Made by a program: the position numbers and the translations under genes. Below are positions 1 to 8,872 of a stretch of 64,000 nucleotides of DNA, one piece after another (the first letter of the stretch is position 1; each line of letters opens with the position of its first letter). The stretch comes from Jiulongibacter sp966250325. Its GTDB lineage: Bacteria; Bacteroidota; Bacteroidia; Cytophagales; Spirosomataceae. Under the pieces are notes generated by a model that worked only from the letters and a program-made list of their open reading frames with translations, was not told where the DNA came from and did no database searches. Location of the stretch: contig CBINGY010000013.1 in NCBI GenBank assembly GCA_966250325.1, positions 18,028 to 82,027 on the forward strand, written 5' to 3'.

Positions 1-257
1 TCAAAGAGCCTCAGACCTTCGAAATTCTCTGCAATCCAGAGATGAGACTCATTTCCAGACGGTTTGTGAATGGCGTAAATGGAGTTATTCATCTGAGCCA
101 ATGGCTTTCCGATATCCGGAATATCGGTATTCCATTCAACGAGCAAACCATCTCCCGCCACCGAGAAAAACTGACCTGCGTTAGTGCCTCCAGAGATTCC
201 ATAGACGCAGTCTCTATGCCCTGTAAAAGACTCAATTTTCTCTACTTGAAATTTCAT
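1..257 (-). CDS. WD40-repeat protein, N-terminal fragment
   Basis: The reading frame starts at an ATG (complement of 255-257) and stays open to the window edge, so only the first 85 codons are present. The translation contains SFTGHRDCVYGI, then FFSVAGDGLLVEWN, which is the GH...D-G-x-[LI]-x-x-W-[ND] signature of a WD40 blade, and a second blade appears to begin after it (YAIHKPSGNESHLW). There is no signal peptide, so the protein is probably cytoplasmic. WD40 propellers are scaffolds for protein contacts; no specific role can be read from this piece. It is divergent from the phosphopantetheinyl transferase gene, with 43 bases between the two starts, so they may share a control region. Confidence 0.75.
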   Translation of the reverse strand, partial: MKFQVEKIESFTGHRDCVYGISGGTNAGQFFSVAGDGLLVEWNTDIPDIGKPLAQMNNSIYAIHKPSGNESHLWIAENFEGLRLF

Positions 258-300
258 TGGCACGTTATTATTGGCAACTTTGGAGCATCAAAGATAGACT

Positions 301-924
301 ATGCCTGTACGCTTTCAAAAAGTCTGTGAATCGGGGGCTCATCTGCTGGTCTGGGAGGCCACCGAGCAGGCTGAAGAATTGCTTGCTTTTTTGCCTTCTT
401 CTATTCTTACCGATGCCGAGCTACTTGAGGTTAAATCACCGGCAAAAAAACTGGAACTAATGAGCAGCAGAGTAGCCATCCGCTATCTGGCAAATCAACT
501 CGGAGTCAGCTTTGACGGTATTCGGAAAGATGAACACGGCAAACCCTACTTGGTCAATTCTTCCTGGCAAATGTCTGTAACCCATTCCCGAAAGTTTATG
601 GGCGTAATTATGCATCCCGAAAAACCGGTAGGGATTGATTTGGAACTCCCTCAGCCTAAAATGTGGAAAATCCTTCCCCGATTATTTAATGAGCAGGAAA
701 TTGCAGATATAAATGGTGACCTTAACCGAATGTCCATTTACTGGTCTGCCAAAGAAGCTCTGTATAAACTCTACGGTAAAAGGTCAACCGACTTCAGAAC
801 CAATCTGCTGATACATAAAAATAATCATTTACTTACCGGGGAAATTATCATGCCCGATCATCACCAGCTACACCAGCTTTTTTATCAGCCTGTCGATGAC
901 TATTTCTTAATCTGGGCGATTTAG
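301..924 (+). CDS. 4'-phosphopantetheinyl transferase superfamily protein (Sfp type)
   Basis: This enzyme family moves 4'-phosphopantetheine from coenzyme A to a serine of an acyl or peptidyl carrier protein, in the cytoplasm. The 207-residue protein has both metal and CoA-binding signatures: GIDLE (residues 111-115, with Asp113 and Glu115 as expected Mg ligands) and WSAKEALYK (148-156). Length suits the Sfp/Gsp branch rather than the shorter AcpS. The start is the ATG 43 bases from the divergent WD40 gene. The last 18 bases overlap the end of the convergent ytxJ gene. No polyketide or peptide synthetase is visible here, so the carrier substrate is unknown. The nearby panC gene serves the same cofactor pathway (pantothenate to CoA), but it is not in the same operon. 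Confidence 0.9.
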   Translation: MPVRFQKVCESGAHLLVWEATEQAEELLAFLPSSILTDAELLEVKSPAKKLELMSSRVAIRYLANQLGVSFDGIRKDEHGKPYLVNSSWQMSVTHSRKFMGVIMHPEKPVGIDLELPQPKMWKILPRLFNEQEIADINGDLNRMSIYWSAKEALYKLYGKRSTDFRTNLLIHKNNHLLTGEIIMPDHHQLHQLFYQPVDDYFLIWAI

Positions 925-1254
925 ATTTTCCAGAACCTCATTAAACGAAATTCCGAAATGAGATTCATCAAAAATGGCTTTTCCGTTTTTTAGGACGATA
1001 ACCTGCGGAGATTCATGATATACCCCAAGATCATCCGCTATGGCATTAGAAACAGATCTGAACTTCAAAAGATCGACGAGGTAGGGCTTTAAATCACCGG
1101 CTTTCTCATTATCCCAGTTTCTTTCCATCCGGTGAAGAGCGGTGCCGCTTATAGGACAGGTGGTGCTGTGTTTAAAAATCATGACCGGCTTTTCTTCCGA
1201 TTCCTTTTTTATTTCGGCAAGCTGGGCTTCCGAGGTAATGTAGTTCCAGTTCAT
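907..1254 (-). CDS. ytxJ: Bacillithiol system redox-active protein YtxJ
   Basis: A 115-residue thioredoxin-fold protein matching the YtxJ family (DUF2847), a monothiol bacilliredoxin-like protein linked to bacillithiol. The sequence shows KHSTTCPIS with a single candidate active cysteine at residue 33, a conserved ESPQVIVLKNGKA segment holding the cis-Pro region expected of thioredoxin folds, and no signal peptide. It probably reduces mixed disulfides between bacillithiol and proteins in the cytoplasm. The gene follows panC on the minus strand after a gap of about 56 bases, and its end overlaps the end of the phosphopantetheinyl transferase gene by 18 bases. Presence of this gene suggests that the organism makes bacillithiol; no bsh genes are in the window. 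Confidence 0.88.
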   Translation of the reverse strand: MNWNYITSEAQLAEIKKESEEKPVMIFKHSTTCPISGTALHRMERNWDNEKAGDLKPYLVDLLKFRSVSNAIADDLGVYHESPQVIVLKNGKAIFDESHFGISFNEVLENLNRPD

Positions 1255-1310
1255 TGAAAAATACTATCCGTAAAAAATTTTAGAACAGAGAAGCAATCGG
1301 CCTTAGTTCC

Positions 1311-2144
1311 TCAGACTATCAGATTGTCAATAAGTCGTACTCCATCCAGATAAGCCGCGATACAAAGGGCATTATTACCTGGAGAAAGCTTCTCATTGAG
1401 CGGTTCGAGCGTAGCAAAATCGGCAATATCAAAGTATTCCAGATTGAATTCTGGGCGGGCAGAAAAGAAATCAATCAGCTGTTCTTTGATTTCGCATATT
1501 GGCATTCCGTTGATCAACCTTACAGAAGCTTCTCTCAATGCCTGATAGATGGCCGGGGCATTGGTGCGGGCATCAGCAGATAAACGGGCATTTCTGGAAG
1601 ACATTGCCAGCCCATCATTTTCTCTGAGTGTAGGACACGGTACAATTTCAACGTTAAAATGGAGGTCTTTGACCAGTCTGTTAATTACGGCTACCTGCTG
1701 TATGTCTTTTAATCCGAAATACGCCCTGGTTGGTTCTGCAATATGGAAAAGTTTGGCTACCACTATTCCCACCCCATTAAAATGACCCGGTCTGAACTGT
1801 CCTTCCATTACCTGCTCCAGATTTCCGAAATGTAGTTTCAACTGTGGCGGTTCGGGATACATTTCATTGGCATCGGGTACAAATACTACGTCGCATCCAG
1901 CTTTTTCCAGCATTTCGCAATCCCTCTCCAGAGTTCGTGGGTATTTCGCCAGATCATCGGGATTGTTAAACTGAGTGGGATTCACAAAAATACTGCATAC
2001 CACCAACTCATTTTCTGATTTCGCCCTATTAATGAGCGATATATGCCCTTCGTGAAGAGCTCCCATAGTAGGCACAAAACCAATAGATCCCGTTTGGGAT
2101 TTCAAATATGCTTTGGTTTCAAAAATGTTCTTGAAAATTTGCAT
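1311..2144 (-). CDS. panC: Pantothenate synthetase
   Basis: Pantoate-beta-alanine ligase joins pantoate and beta-alanine using ATP (through pantoyl adenylate), the last step of pantothenate synthesis, in the cytoplasm. The 277 residues show the nucleotidyltransferase motif VPTMGALHEGH near the N-terminus, then FVNPTQFNNPDDLAKYPRTL, and later AMSSRN, all typical of PanC. Length is normal. The start ATG is 4 bases after the stop of the EamA transporter, so it is probably the last gene of a glmS-EamA-panC transcript. Placement near a one-domain GT5 protein and a DUF4270 gene resembles a neighbourhood I recall from other Bacteroidota. panB and panD are not in the window. Confidence 0.97.
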   Translation of the reverse strand: MQIFKNIFETKAYLKSQTGSIGFVPTMGALHEGHISLINRAKSENELVVCSIFVNPTQFNNPDDLAKYPRTLERDCEMLEKAGCDVVFVPDANEMYPEPPQLKLHFGNLEQVMEGQFRPGHFNGVGIVVAKLFHIAEPTRAYFGLKDIQQVAVINRLVKDLHFNVEIVPCPTLRENDGLAMSSRNARLSADARTNAPAIYQALREASVRLINGMPICEIKEQLIDFFSARPEFNLEYFDIADFATLEPLNEKLSPGNNALCIAAYLDGVRLIDNLIV

Positions 2145-2148
2145 GCTT

Positions 2149-3060
2149 TTACTCTTCGTAATTCTTTTTTCTACGACCCAAGGTCATCATTACAACTCCT
2201 CCTAGAATAACCCCACTGGCCAGAATCATACTTCCGCTAAGTTTTTCACCAGCCAGAAAATACCCGAGAAGTATTGCCACCACCGGATTTACATACGCAT
2301 AGGATGAAACCAGAAGTGGAGGAGCATGATTTATGAGCCAGACATAGGAGGTATAACCTATGAATGAACCTATAAAAATAAGATAAGCCAAAGCCATGTA
2401 GGTGTCTTTACCCGCCTGAATAGTTAAACTGAACTGATCTTTTTCGGTCAAGAGTGAAATAACAAGAGCTACTAATCCACCTGAAACCATTTGAATGGCA
2501 GTACCCTGTAATCCTTTGGCCTGCCTGATGCGAGGGCTGATGATAGATCCCAATGCCCATACCACTGAGCCGAACACTACCACTAAAAAGGGCCAGAAAG
2601 GGAGCTTATCTTCATTCTGTATAGCGAAAGGGTTAAACAAAAGAAGAACCCCTATCATTCCGGTGAAAATACCTGCCAGAGACAGCCAGGTAGGTTTGGT
2701 TCGGCTAAAAAAAAGGAAATCGAGCAAAAATGTCCAGAGCGGTAGCATGGCTACCAATAAGGCCACCAGCCCGGAAGGAATATACAGGATGGCATAGGCT
2801 ACTGACGTGGTTCCCAGTCCGGTAAGCAAAAATCCTATAAAGGCACTTCCTTTGATCAGATGGAAGTGGCTTGGTTTTTCTCTGGTTAAGGCAATAGCCC
2901 AAAGGATAAAGCCTCCTATCACAAACCGAAGCATGGTAAGCCAGATAGGGGGAAGCTCCTCAAGGCCCAGTTTGACGCCCAAATAGGTGCTTCCCCAAAT
3001 GATATATACCAGGAATAGATTTAAAAAAAGATTGGTTTTGTAATTTGAAGATACCTGCAT
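2149..3060 (-). CDS. EamA (DMT-superfamily) transporter
   Basis: A 303-residue, strongly hydrophobic protein with about ten membrane segments in two halves, the layout of the drug/metabolite transporter superfamily (two EamA units). The first half opens with LVYIIWGSTYLGVKLGL and includes ALLVAMLPLWTFLLDF; the second contains YAYVNPVVAILLGYFLAGE, the usual EamA signature before the last two helices. It ends in a basic tail (GRRKKN). The substrate cannot be told; members of the family export amino acids, nucleosides or drugs. It lies 4 bases after glmS and 4 bases before panC, so the three genes are probably co-transcribed, which does not by itself show a link to pantothenate or amino sugars. 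Confidence 0.9.
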   Translation of the reverse strand: MQVSSNYKTNLFLNLFLVYIIWGSTYLGVKLGLEELPPIWLTMLRFVIGGFILWAIALTREKPSHFHLIKGSAFIGFLLTGLGTTSVAYAILYIPSGLVALLVAMLPLWTFLLDFLFFSRTKPTWLSLAGIFTGMIGVLLLFNPFAIQNEDKLPFWPFLVVVFGSVVWALGSIISPRIRQAKGLQGTAIQMVSGGLVALVISLLTEKDQFSLTIQAGKDTYMALAYLIFIGSFIGYTSYVWLINHAPPLLVSSYAYVNPVVAILLGYFLAGEKLSGSMILASGVILGGVVMMTLGRRKKNYEE

Positions 3061-3064
3061 CCGG

Positions 3065-4903
3065 TTATTCTACTGTTACAGACTTTGCCAAGTTTCTGGG
3101 CTGATCCACATTTCTGCCCCTCAATACGGCAATGTAATACGAAAGTAATTGCAAAGGAACTGAGGCCAGAAGCGGAGTAATCATTTCATGACCTGACGGT
3201 ATTTCAATCACGAAATCTACCATATTTTTGACTACTTCATCCCCTTCATTCACTACCGCAATTACTCTTCCCTTTCGGGCTTTTACTTCCTGTATGTTCG
3301 AGACTACTTTTTCGTAAGAGCTGTCTTTGGTGGCAATGAATACTACAGGCATGTCTTCGTCTATAAGAGCAATTGGCCCATGTTTCATCTCAGCTGCCGG
3401 GTAACCTTCAGCATGTATATACGAGATCTCCTTCAATTTAAGAGCACCTTCCAGGGCTACCGGAAAATTGACTCCACGGCCAAGGAAAATGAAATTGGAA
3501 GCAAAAGTAAATAGTTTGGATATCTCCTTTATTTCTTCGGCTTTGGCCAGAATTTCTCCGATTTTATTCGGAACCGCCGCCATTTCTGCCAGAAGCAGTC
3601 GGTATTCGCTTTCTGTTAGGGTTTCTTTCTGTCTTGCAACGGCCAGAGCCATGAGGGTTAAAACGGTAACCTGGGCAGTAAATGCTTTGGTACTGGCTAC
3701 TCCGATTTCCGGCCCCGCATGTGTGTAAACACCAGCGTCAGTAAATCGGGAGATGGAAGAGCCCACTACGTTACATATTCCGAGAATAGTTGCTCCTTTT
3801 CGTTTGGCGAGTTCCAGAGCGGCCAGTGTATCGGCAGTTTCGCCGGATTGAGAAATTGCAATAACAAAATCTCCTTCTCTTATAATCGGATTCCGGTATC
3901 TGAATTCCGAAGCATATTCTACCTCTACATTGATTCTTGCCAGCTCTTCAAACAGATATTCTCCCACCAGACCCGCATGCCAGCTGGTTCCGCATGCTAC
4001 AAAAACAATGCGTTTGGCTTTGGCAAGTTTATCCATGTAATTTATCAAACCGCCCAGCTGAATATGTGCGGTTTCGGCATTGAGTCTTCCCCGCATACAA
4101 TCTGCGACAGATTTTGGCTGCTCAAAAATCTCTTTTAGCATGAAGTGGTCAAAACCTCCCTTTTCTATACTTTCGAGTTCAAGCTCCACGGTTTGAATAA
4201 ATGCTCCTTTCTCCTCGTTTTGAAGGGTTTTTATCGTCAGCTCATTGTCCTGTACGATAGCTATTTCGAAATCGTCAAGATAAACTACCTCCTTCGTATA
4301 CTCGATAATTGGTGTGGCATCGGAAGCAAAGAAATATTCTTCATGCCCTACACCGATGACTAATGGGCTCCCCTTTCGGGCAGCAATTAACTGACCGGGA
4401 CGGTCCTTGTCAATGATAACAATGGCATAGGCTCCAACTACTTCGGTCAGTGCAAGCCGAACAGCCTCCTCCGTGGTACATCCTTTGTGTTTTTGAATAT
4501 CTTCAATGAAATTAATCAGAACCTCCGTATCTGTTTCACTATCAAAAGAGTAGCCTTTGTTTAGTAAGGACTTTTTGATGGAGGCATAGTTTTCGATAAT
4601 TCCGTTATGGATGATGGCCAGATGCTGTCCCTGCGAAAAATGTGGGTGAGCATTCACGTCGTTTGGCTCACCATGCGTGGCCCATCGGGTATGACCAATA
4701 CCCACGCAGGCATGAAGTTCTTTGCCCTGAAGTTCATATTCCAGGTCAGATACCTTTCCTTTTTTCTTGTAAACTTTAAGTCCGTTTCCGTTGAGTAATG
4801 CAATACCGGCACTGTCGTAACCTCGGTATTCCAAACGTTTTAACCCCTTAATTATCAATGGGGCGGCCTCCCTGTGGCCCGTGTAAGCTACAATTCCGCA
4901 CAT
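3065..4903 (-). CDS. glmS: Glutamine-fructose-6-phosphate aminotransferase (isomerizing)
   Basis: GlmS converts fructose-6-phosphate and glutamine to glucosamine-6-phosphate, the first step towards UDP-GlcNAc for peptidoglycan and lipopolysaccharide. The 612 residues have the N-terminal nucleophile amidotransferase domain, starting MCGIVAYTGHREAA with Cys2 as nucleophile and RLEYRGYDSAGIA. Two SIS domains follow (VACGTSWHAGLVGEYL, then FLGRGVNFPVALEGALKLKE), and the protein ends in the standard DQPRNLAKSVTVE. Length is standard. A terminator for the upstream DUF4270 gene lies at 4971-4999, so glmS is probably transcribed from its own promoter in the 67 bases between. I saw no glmS ribozyme or riboswitch in that short leader. 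Confidence 0.98.
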   Translation of the reverse strand: MCGIVAYTGHREAAPLIIKGLKRLEYRGYDSAGIALLNGNGLKVYKKKGKVSDLEYELQGKELHACVGIGHTRWATHGEPNDVNAHPHFSQGQHLAIIHNGIIENYASIKKSLLNKGYSFDSETDTEVLINFIEDIQKHKGCTTEEAVRLALTEVVGAYAIVIIDKDRPGQLIAARKGSPLVIGVGHEEYFFASDATPIIEYTKEVVYLDDFEIAIVQDNELTIKTLQNEEKGAFIQTVELELESIEKGGFDHFMLKEIFEQPKSVADCMRGRLNAETAHIQLGGLINYMDKLAKAKRIVFVACGTSWHAGLVGEYLFEELARINVEVEYASEFRYRNPIIREGDFVIAISQSGETADTLAALELAKRKGATILGICNVVGSSISRFTDAGVYTHAGPEIGVASTKAFTAQVTVLTLMALAVARQKETLTESEYRLLLAEMAAVPNKIGEILAKAEEIKEISKLFTFASNFIFLGRGVNFPVALEGALKLKEISYIHAEGYPAAEMKHGPIALIDEDMPVVFIATKDSSYEKVVSNIQEVKARKGRVIAVVNEGDEVVKNMVDFVIEIPSGHEMITPLLASVPLQLLSYYIAVLRGRNVDQPRNLAKSVTVE

Positions 4904-4970
4904 ACTTTTTTTTGTTATTAATTAGAGTAGAAAATCTGAATTTGTTGTGTCAACAAGTGGTAAAAATAAA

Positions 4971-4999
4971 GAAACTATACCTACGGGAGGTATAGTTTC
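4971..4999 (-). terminator. Rho-independent terminator after the DUF4270 gene
   Basis: An 11-base-pair perfect stem (GAAACTATACC at 4971-4981 with its complement at 4989-4999) around a 7-base loop. On the minus strand it is followed by TTTATTTTTA. It is 26 bases past the DUF4270 stop and separates that gene from glmS. Confidence 0.85.
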
Positions 5000-5025
5000 T
5001 CTCAAATCTATTTAAAGGATATGGC

Positions 5026-6375
5026 TTACTCTGAATAGTACAAATTAAGTTTGAAATTACGTAGCACCATCCGGTTTAAACCTGCATTGAAAACGATGGC
5101 GGTTCCCGGGTTGGAGGTAGGAATTGCTGGTACCAGGATCAGACCATTGTCACTTCGTTTTTTAATGGTAATGTCCTGAAGATAAGGTGTTACATCTGCC
5201 AGGAATTTATTCGTGGAATCTACGTAAGTCGTAAGGAATCCAGAATTCGACCCCAGAAAATTATTGACGTATGAATAATCACCGTTCACTCTTTTCACGC
5301 TGTTTCCTTCCATTTCAAGAAACGTAACAAACGGGGCATTAGGATACTGCTTGTTAAATGTACTCTTATCGGCCTCAAACTCAAGAACCGCTCGTTTGAT
5401 CTCCGGATTCTTTAATGCACCCAGACCAGGGAATTTGACCCTTGTGGCCAATCCGGCAGATGCCTGCAGGTACGTATTCCCATTCGTTTCACTTTGTTTT
5501 AATGTATTTCCTTTTGAGGTAAGCCCGGCCAGAACCGTACCGTTTCTCTCAGCAATCACCCGGTTGAACCGGTTTCCTGTAAATTCGAATTGATAACTTA
5601 GGGCTGTGGTATCTCCTTGGTTATGAACGTAATACACTAAGGAAGAGGTGGCCAGATTCGAAGATAGTGAGTTTAGGTTAAAAGAAGTAACCGAGTTTGC
5701 ACCGGTGGAGGTGAAAACAAAACCACGAAAAGCGTTACTAAAGGCTTCGCGGTCTTCAGCGGTTTCGGTACCTTCCAGTTTTTTAAGTTCTTCCCCTATT
5801 ACATCAGGAAGTCTGATCCTGAGGTATAACGGCAGACTGTCATTAGCCGTTCTCATATCGCTTCTTTCGAAAGTTACCGAGGCAATAGGAGTGGGTTCAT
5901 AGGAAACCTCGCTGTCATAATTGTAATTTTTTGAAGGCAATGAAGCAGATAAACGATGCACATTCAGGGTCATGCGGCCTGTGCTGTCACCGAATACAAG
6001 ATTATCCCGGTTTACCAATCGAATAACCAGAGAGTCGAAAACCTGCGTATCCAGAATATCAAATGGAATGGCAGATAAGGCCCCGGTGAGTGGATTGGCC
6101 TCCTGAGGTAAGGTCGGTTGCAAATAAGCCGATGCCGTAATTTTACCCAAAACAGGATCAGTGTAACTACCTACCAGTGCCGCTGCCTGACCGGATGTTA
6201 TGGCTGAATCCATTAGATAGGTACCCAATTCCAGACTCAGCGTATCGGTAAAATAGGTTTCTTCCTGATTATCAGTGCCCGGAAAACGAATATCTGTGGG
6301 ATTCTCGCAGGCAAAAAAGAAAGCGGAAATCAGCACGAAAGCCGAATTCCGCATCACTTTGAATGTATTAGACAT
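5026..6375 (-). CDS. DUF4270 family outer-surface lipoprotein
   Basis: About 449 residues from the ATG at 6373-6375. A longer frame to 6447 would run inside the preceding GT5 gene and is less likely. The N-terminus is basic then hydrophobic and reaches a cysteine (SAFFFACENP), so a lipoprotein is probable, with Cys23 as the lipidation site. The segment after it (DTLSLELGTYLMDSAITSG, then LVGSYTDPVLGKITASAYLQ) is the hallmark start of the Bacteroidota-specific DUF4270 family. The function of the family is not established. The start is only 4 bases after the stop of the GT5-like gene, so the two are translationally close and surely one operon, ending at the hairpin 4971-4999. Confidence 0.85.
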   Translation of the reverse strand: MSNTFKVMRNSAFVLISAFFFACENPTDIRFPGTDNQEETYFTDTLSLELGTYLMDSAITSGQAAALVGSYTDPVLGKITASAYLQPTLPQEANPLTGALSAIPFDILDTQVFDSLVIRLVNRDNLVFGDSTGRMTLNVHRLSASLPSKNYNYDSEVSYEPTPIASVTFERSDMRTANDSLPLYLRIRLPDVIGEELKKLEGTETAEDREAFSNAFRGFVFTSTGANSVTSFNLNSLSSNLATSSLVYYVHNQGDTTALSYQFEFTGNRFNRVIAERNGTVLAGLTSKGNTLKQSETNGNTYLQASAGLATRVKFPGLGALKNPEIKRAVLEFEADKSTFNKQYPNAPFVTFLEMEGNSVKRVNGDYSYVNNFLGSNSGFLTTYVDSTNKFLADVTPYLQDITIKKRSDNGLILVPAIPTSNPGTAIVFNAGLNRMVLRNFKLNLYYSE

Positions 6376-6379
6376 GAAA

Positions 6380-7189
6380 TTAGTCTGCCAGTTCTGTATA
6401 AAGGTTATAAAACGTATCGGTAATATCTTCATCCTCAATCTGAGCATTTATTTTTCGCTCAGCAATTTCGTCCACAATTGATTCCAGACTTTCGTTCAAT
6501 CCGTGATTTGCTTTCACAACGGCATCAGCGTATTCACAACCAATTTTGATAAACCCGCTAAAATCCCTGCTCCTTAAATTGGCCAGGTTTTCGTCTGAGA
6601 TGTCCATCATTTTGGCTTTTGAAATCACATCCTCGCTGAACTTATGATCGAATACGTTATTGTAAACGGTAAAAACCGACTTCGTATTTTTGAAGATAGG
6701 GTCGTTTTTGTAAGTTGTTTTCAAATAAAGAGGAACAAGGGCGGTCATCCAGTCGGTACAATGCACTACATCTGGGGCCCAGCCTAGCTTTTTGACAGTT
6801 TCCAAAGCTCCTTTACAGAAGAAGATGGCACGCTCATCATTGTCATCATGAAAAGCTCCGGCCTTATCTGTAAATACAGTTTTTCTCTGGAAATAATCCT
6901 CATTGTCAAGAAAATAAACCTGCAGCTTAGCTGCGGGAATAGATGCCACCTTGATAATCAGTGGTTTCTCATCTTCTCCTACTGTGATATTGATCCCCGA
7001 TAACCTCACCACCTCATGCAAACGGTTCTTTCTTTCGTTGATTGTTCCGAAACGAGGCATCAGAATTCTGATTTCCATTCCCCGCTCCTGCATTTCCTGA
7101 GGTAATTTTCTGGTTAAAGTAGCTATCTTGGATAATTCTAAAAATGGGTCAATTTCACTTGTAAGATAAAGAATACGAAGTTTACTCAT
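6380..7189 (-). CDS. Glycogen/starch synthase N-terminal (GT5) domain protein
   Basis: The 269 residues resemble only the N-terminal Rossmann half of glycogen synthase: RILYLTSEIDPFLELSKIA, IRILMPRFGTIN, DVVHCTDWMTALVPLYLKT and KSVFTVYNN. A full GlgA is about 480 residues, and its C-terminal ADP-glucose-binding half, with the second KxGG-like motif, is absent. The N-terminal KxGGL is also changed (FLELSKIATL), so a normal synthase reaction is doubtful. The C-terminal tail is acidic. Short proteins of this type are, from memory, frequent in Bacteroidota beside DUF4270 and pan genes, so this is probably a family in its own right rather than a truncation. A -7 promoter element lies at 7238-7245. 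Confidence 0.85.
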   Translation of the reverse strand: MSKLRILYLTSEIDPFLELSKIATLTRKLPQEMQERGMEIRILMPRFGTINERKNRLHEVVRLSGINITVGEDEKPLIIKVASIPAAKLQVYFLDNEDYFQRKTVFTDKAGAFHDDNDERAIFFCKGALETVKKLGWAPDVVHCTDWMTALVPLYLKTTYKNDPIFKNTKSVFTVYNNVFDHKFSEDVISKAKMMDISDENLANLRSRDFSGFIKIGCEYADAVVKANHGLNESLESIVDEIAERKINAQIEDEDITDTFYNLYTELAD

Positions 7190-7237
7190 ATAGAATGTTT
7201 TTGGTCAGAAATCCGGAATAGCTTCCGATTTGAGCTG

Positions 7238-7245
7238 CAAAGATA
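7238..7245 (-). promoter_or_regulatory. Bacteroidota -7 promoter element for the GT5/DUF4270 operon
   Basis: On the minus strand the bases read TATCTTTG, an exact TAnnTTTG match, about 49 bases before the GT5 start. The best upstream TTG lies 23 bases away rather than 19, so the -33 element is weak. Confidence 0.6.
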
Positions 7246-7376
7246 CTAAAAAAAATCCTATTAAATCACAAACAATTCTTTCGTAAGAGTTTTAACACGG
7301 TAGATTTCAGCCCTTTTAGTGCCAATCCTGGTGACTGGATTTTATTTGAATGCAGCGTGGATTTAAGCAAACTCAG

Positions 7377-8786
7377 TTATTGTTCAATGAACCTGAAAAA
7401 GCCTGCTTCGTTCTTAACCAATTGCACCCTCTCTGCTTTTAAAGCCTCATTTATCTCGGTAAGAATGCTTGCATTTCCTGAAATGATATTTTCAAAGTAG
7501 GCTGTGAGGTCTGTTCCTGCAATTTCTTGAGCTGCACTTTTGTAACCTTCATAGGTGTAGCCGATGTAGGGTTTGCCATATCGCCTCCAAAGTAATCGCA
7601 TGAGGTCATCCAGGTTCTTTTTTCCGGATGTGGAGGTTTCTATGAGATGATTCAATATAAGAGCGGCTGCGGCTCCTTTGTGATACACAGAAACCTTTCG
7701 GTCAGGTGCTCCTTTTTTATAGCCGTCAAGCCATAAATCCCAGGAACTCTCTAACAAGGAAAGGTCTGCTTTGTCAGCGGTTTCAAAATGTCTTCTCAGC
7801 GTAGTTTCCAGTTCATTGAGATAAGTCGCTTTATCAAATACTCCCGATCGGTAAAGCATCCAGTCGCCGTAAAACGTGGTCAGTCCTTCTGCCACAAAGC
7901 AGGTGGAGAAATACATCTCCCGGGAATAATCATAAGGCAGAAGTTCCACAGGTCGAATGCGTTTTATGTTCCATGCATGAAACAGCTCGTGGGAAGATAA
8001 TCCTAACAGGTCATTGTACCATGCTTCAAATTTTTCGGTATCTGGCCCGAGGGTCATCATAGTTGACCGGCTATGCTCCACACCATGGTATGCCGCTTCC
8101 TGACTAATCAGTAGCATGAAATGAAAACTATCCCCAGGGAATTCTCCAAAAACTTCTATCTGAGCTCTCGTAAACTTTATGAAGTCTTTTCTGAGGAGCT
8201 CAGTCGGGAGTTCCCAGGGGCCTTTAATCCACAGATGAAAATGAACCGAATCAATTTCATAATCGATATGCTGCAGTTTGGATGCAATAAAAAAGGGAGA
8301 GTCAACGAGTTCGTGGTAATCGTTGGCAGAAAATACCGTCAGGTCCTCTTCACGCGTATACCTCATTCCTCCTGCTATGTCATTGTTAGGCTCAAAATGA
8401 ACAGTCATTTCGCAGGGTTCACTCATTCTGTCCGGATGATACATGCAGCAATTCACCGGATTGATATAAAGAAAATCTTGTTGAATACAGCTTCCTCCTG
8501 CATTTACCACATCGGCATAAAACTGATAGCGGATTGTTAGTGTACCAACCGTGGGGTTTACCAAAAGCCACTCATCTTTGCTGATTTTTGCTATTTCCAG
8601 AGGGATGTCTTTTTCTTTGAAAGCCTTTACTTTCCGGATATATTGTGCAAAATTCTGAAGCTCGTATCTGCCCGGACGCCAGGCCGGGAGCTGTACCTTC
8701 GTTTCACCGGAAGGGCAATTTTCTAATGTTAAGCTTACATTCAGATAGTTTGAACCATCACCTGCAGGATTTATTTCGTACTTCAT
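7377..8786 (-). CDS. M61-family metallopeptidase (glycyl aminopeptidase-like)
   Basis: A 469-residue protein with the M61 zinc site HELFHAWNIKRIRP (His264 region) and, downstream, EGLTTFYGDWML, whose Glu is the expected third zinc ligand. The N-terminal beta-rich domain (QLPAWRPGRYELQNFAQYIR) is typical of the family. M61 enzymes usually run to about 600 residues with a C-terminal PDZ domain; this one stops soon after the catalytic domain, so PDZ is missing. No signal peptide is seen, which suggests a cytoplasmic form. The ATG at 8784-8786 is preferred to a TTG two codons upstream. The gene is divergent from rpmH, and the 86-base gap holds the rpmH promoter. Confidence 0.9.
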   Translation of the reverse strand: MKYEINPAGDGSNYLNVSLTLENCPSGETKVQLPAWRPGRYELQNFAQYIRKVKAFKEKDIPLEIAKISKDEWLLVNPTVGTLTIRYQFYADVVNAGGSCIQQDFLYINPVNCCMYHPDRMSEPCEMTVHFEPNNDIAGGMRYTREEDLTVFSANDYHELVDSPFFIASKLQHIDYEIDSVHFHLWIKGPWELPTELLRKDFIKFTRAQIEVFGEFPGDSFHFMLLISQEAAYHGVEHSRSTMMTLGPDTEKFEAWYNDLLGLSSHELFHAWNIKRIRPVELLPYDYSREMYFSTCFVAEGLTTFYGDWMLYRSGVFDKATYLNELETTLRRHFETADKADLSLLESSWDLWLDGYKKGAPDRKVSVYHKGAAAALILNHLIETSTSGKKNLDDLMRLLWRRYGKPYIGYTYEGYKSAAQEIAGTDLTAYFENIISGNASILTEINEALKAERVQLVKNEAGFFRFIEQ

Positions 8787-8799
8787 TCCCAATTAAATG

Positions 8800-8830
8800 T
8801 TTGATAAAAAGAAAGTATTCTCTATTTTTG
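8800..8830 (+). promoter_or_regulatory. rpmH promoter (Bacteroidota type)
   Basis: TTTG at 8800-8803, a spacer of 19 bases, then TATTTTTG at 8823-8830, which fits the Bacteroidota housekeeping consensus TTG-N19-TAnnTTTG. The rpmH ATG is 42 bases downstream. The same spacing is found before rpsF. Confidence 0.8.
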
Positions 8831-8872
8831 CACTCCCAAATTTAAGGATAGGACAACAATAATTGAATTAGA

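Noticed and set aside
4904..4970. glmS ribozyme
   Set aside because: The leader is only about 67 bases and shows none of the double-pseudoknot structure; the ribozyme is known mainly from Firmicutes.
5026..6447. Longer start of the DUF4270 gene at 6447
   Set aside because: It would overlap 68 bases of the GT5 gene; the ATG at 6375 directly precedes the lipoprotein signal and lies 4 bases after the GT5 stop.
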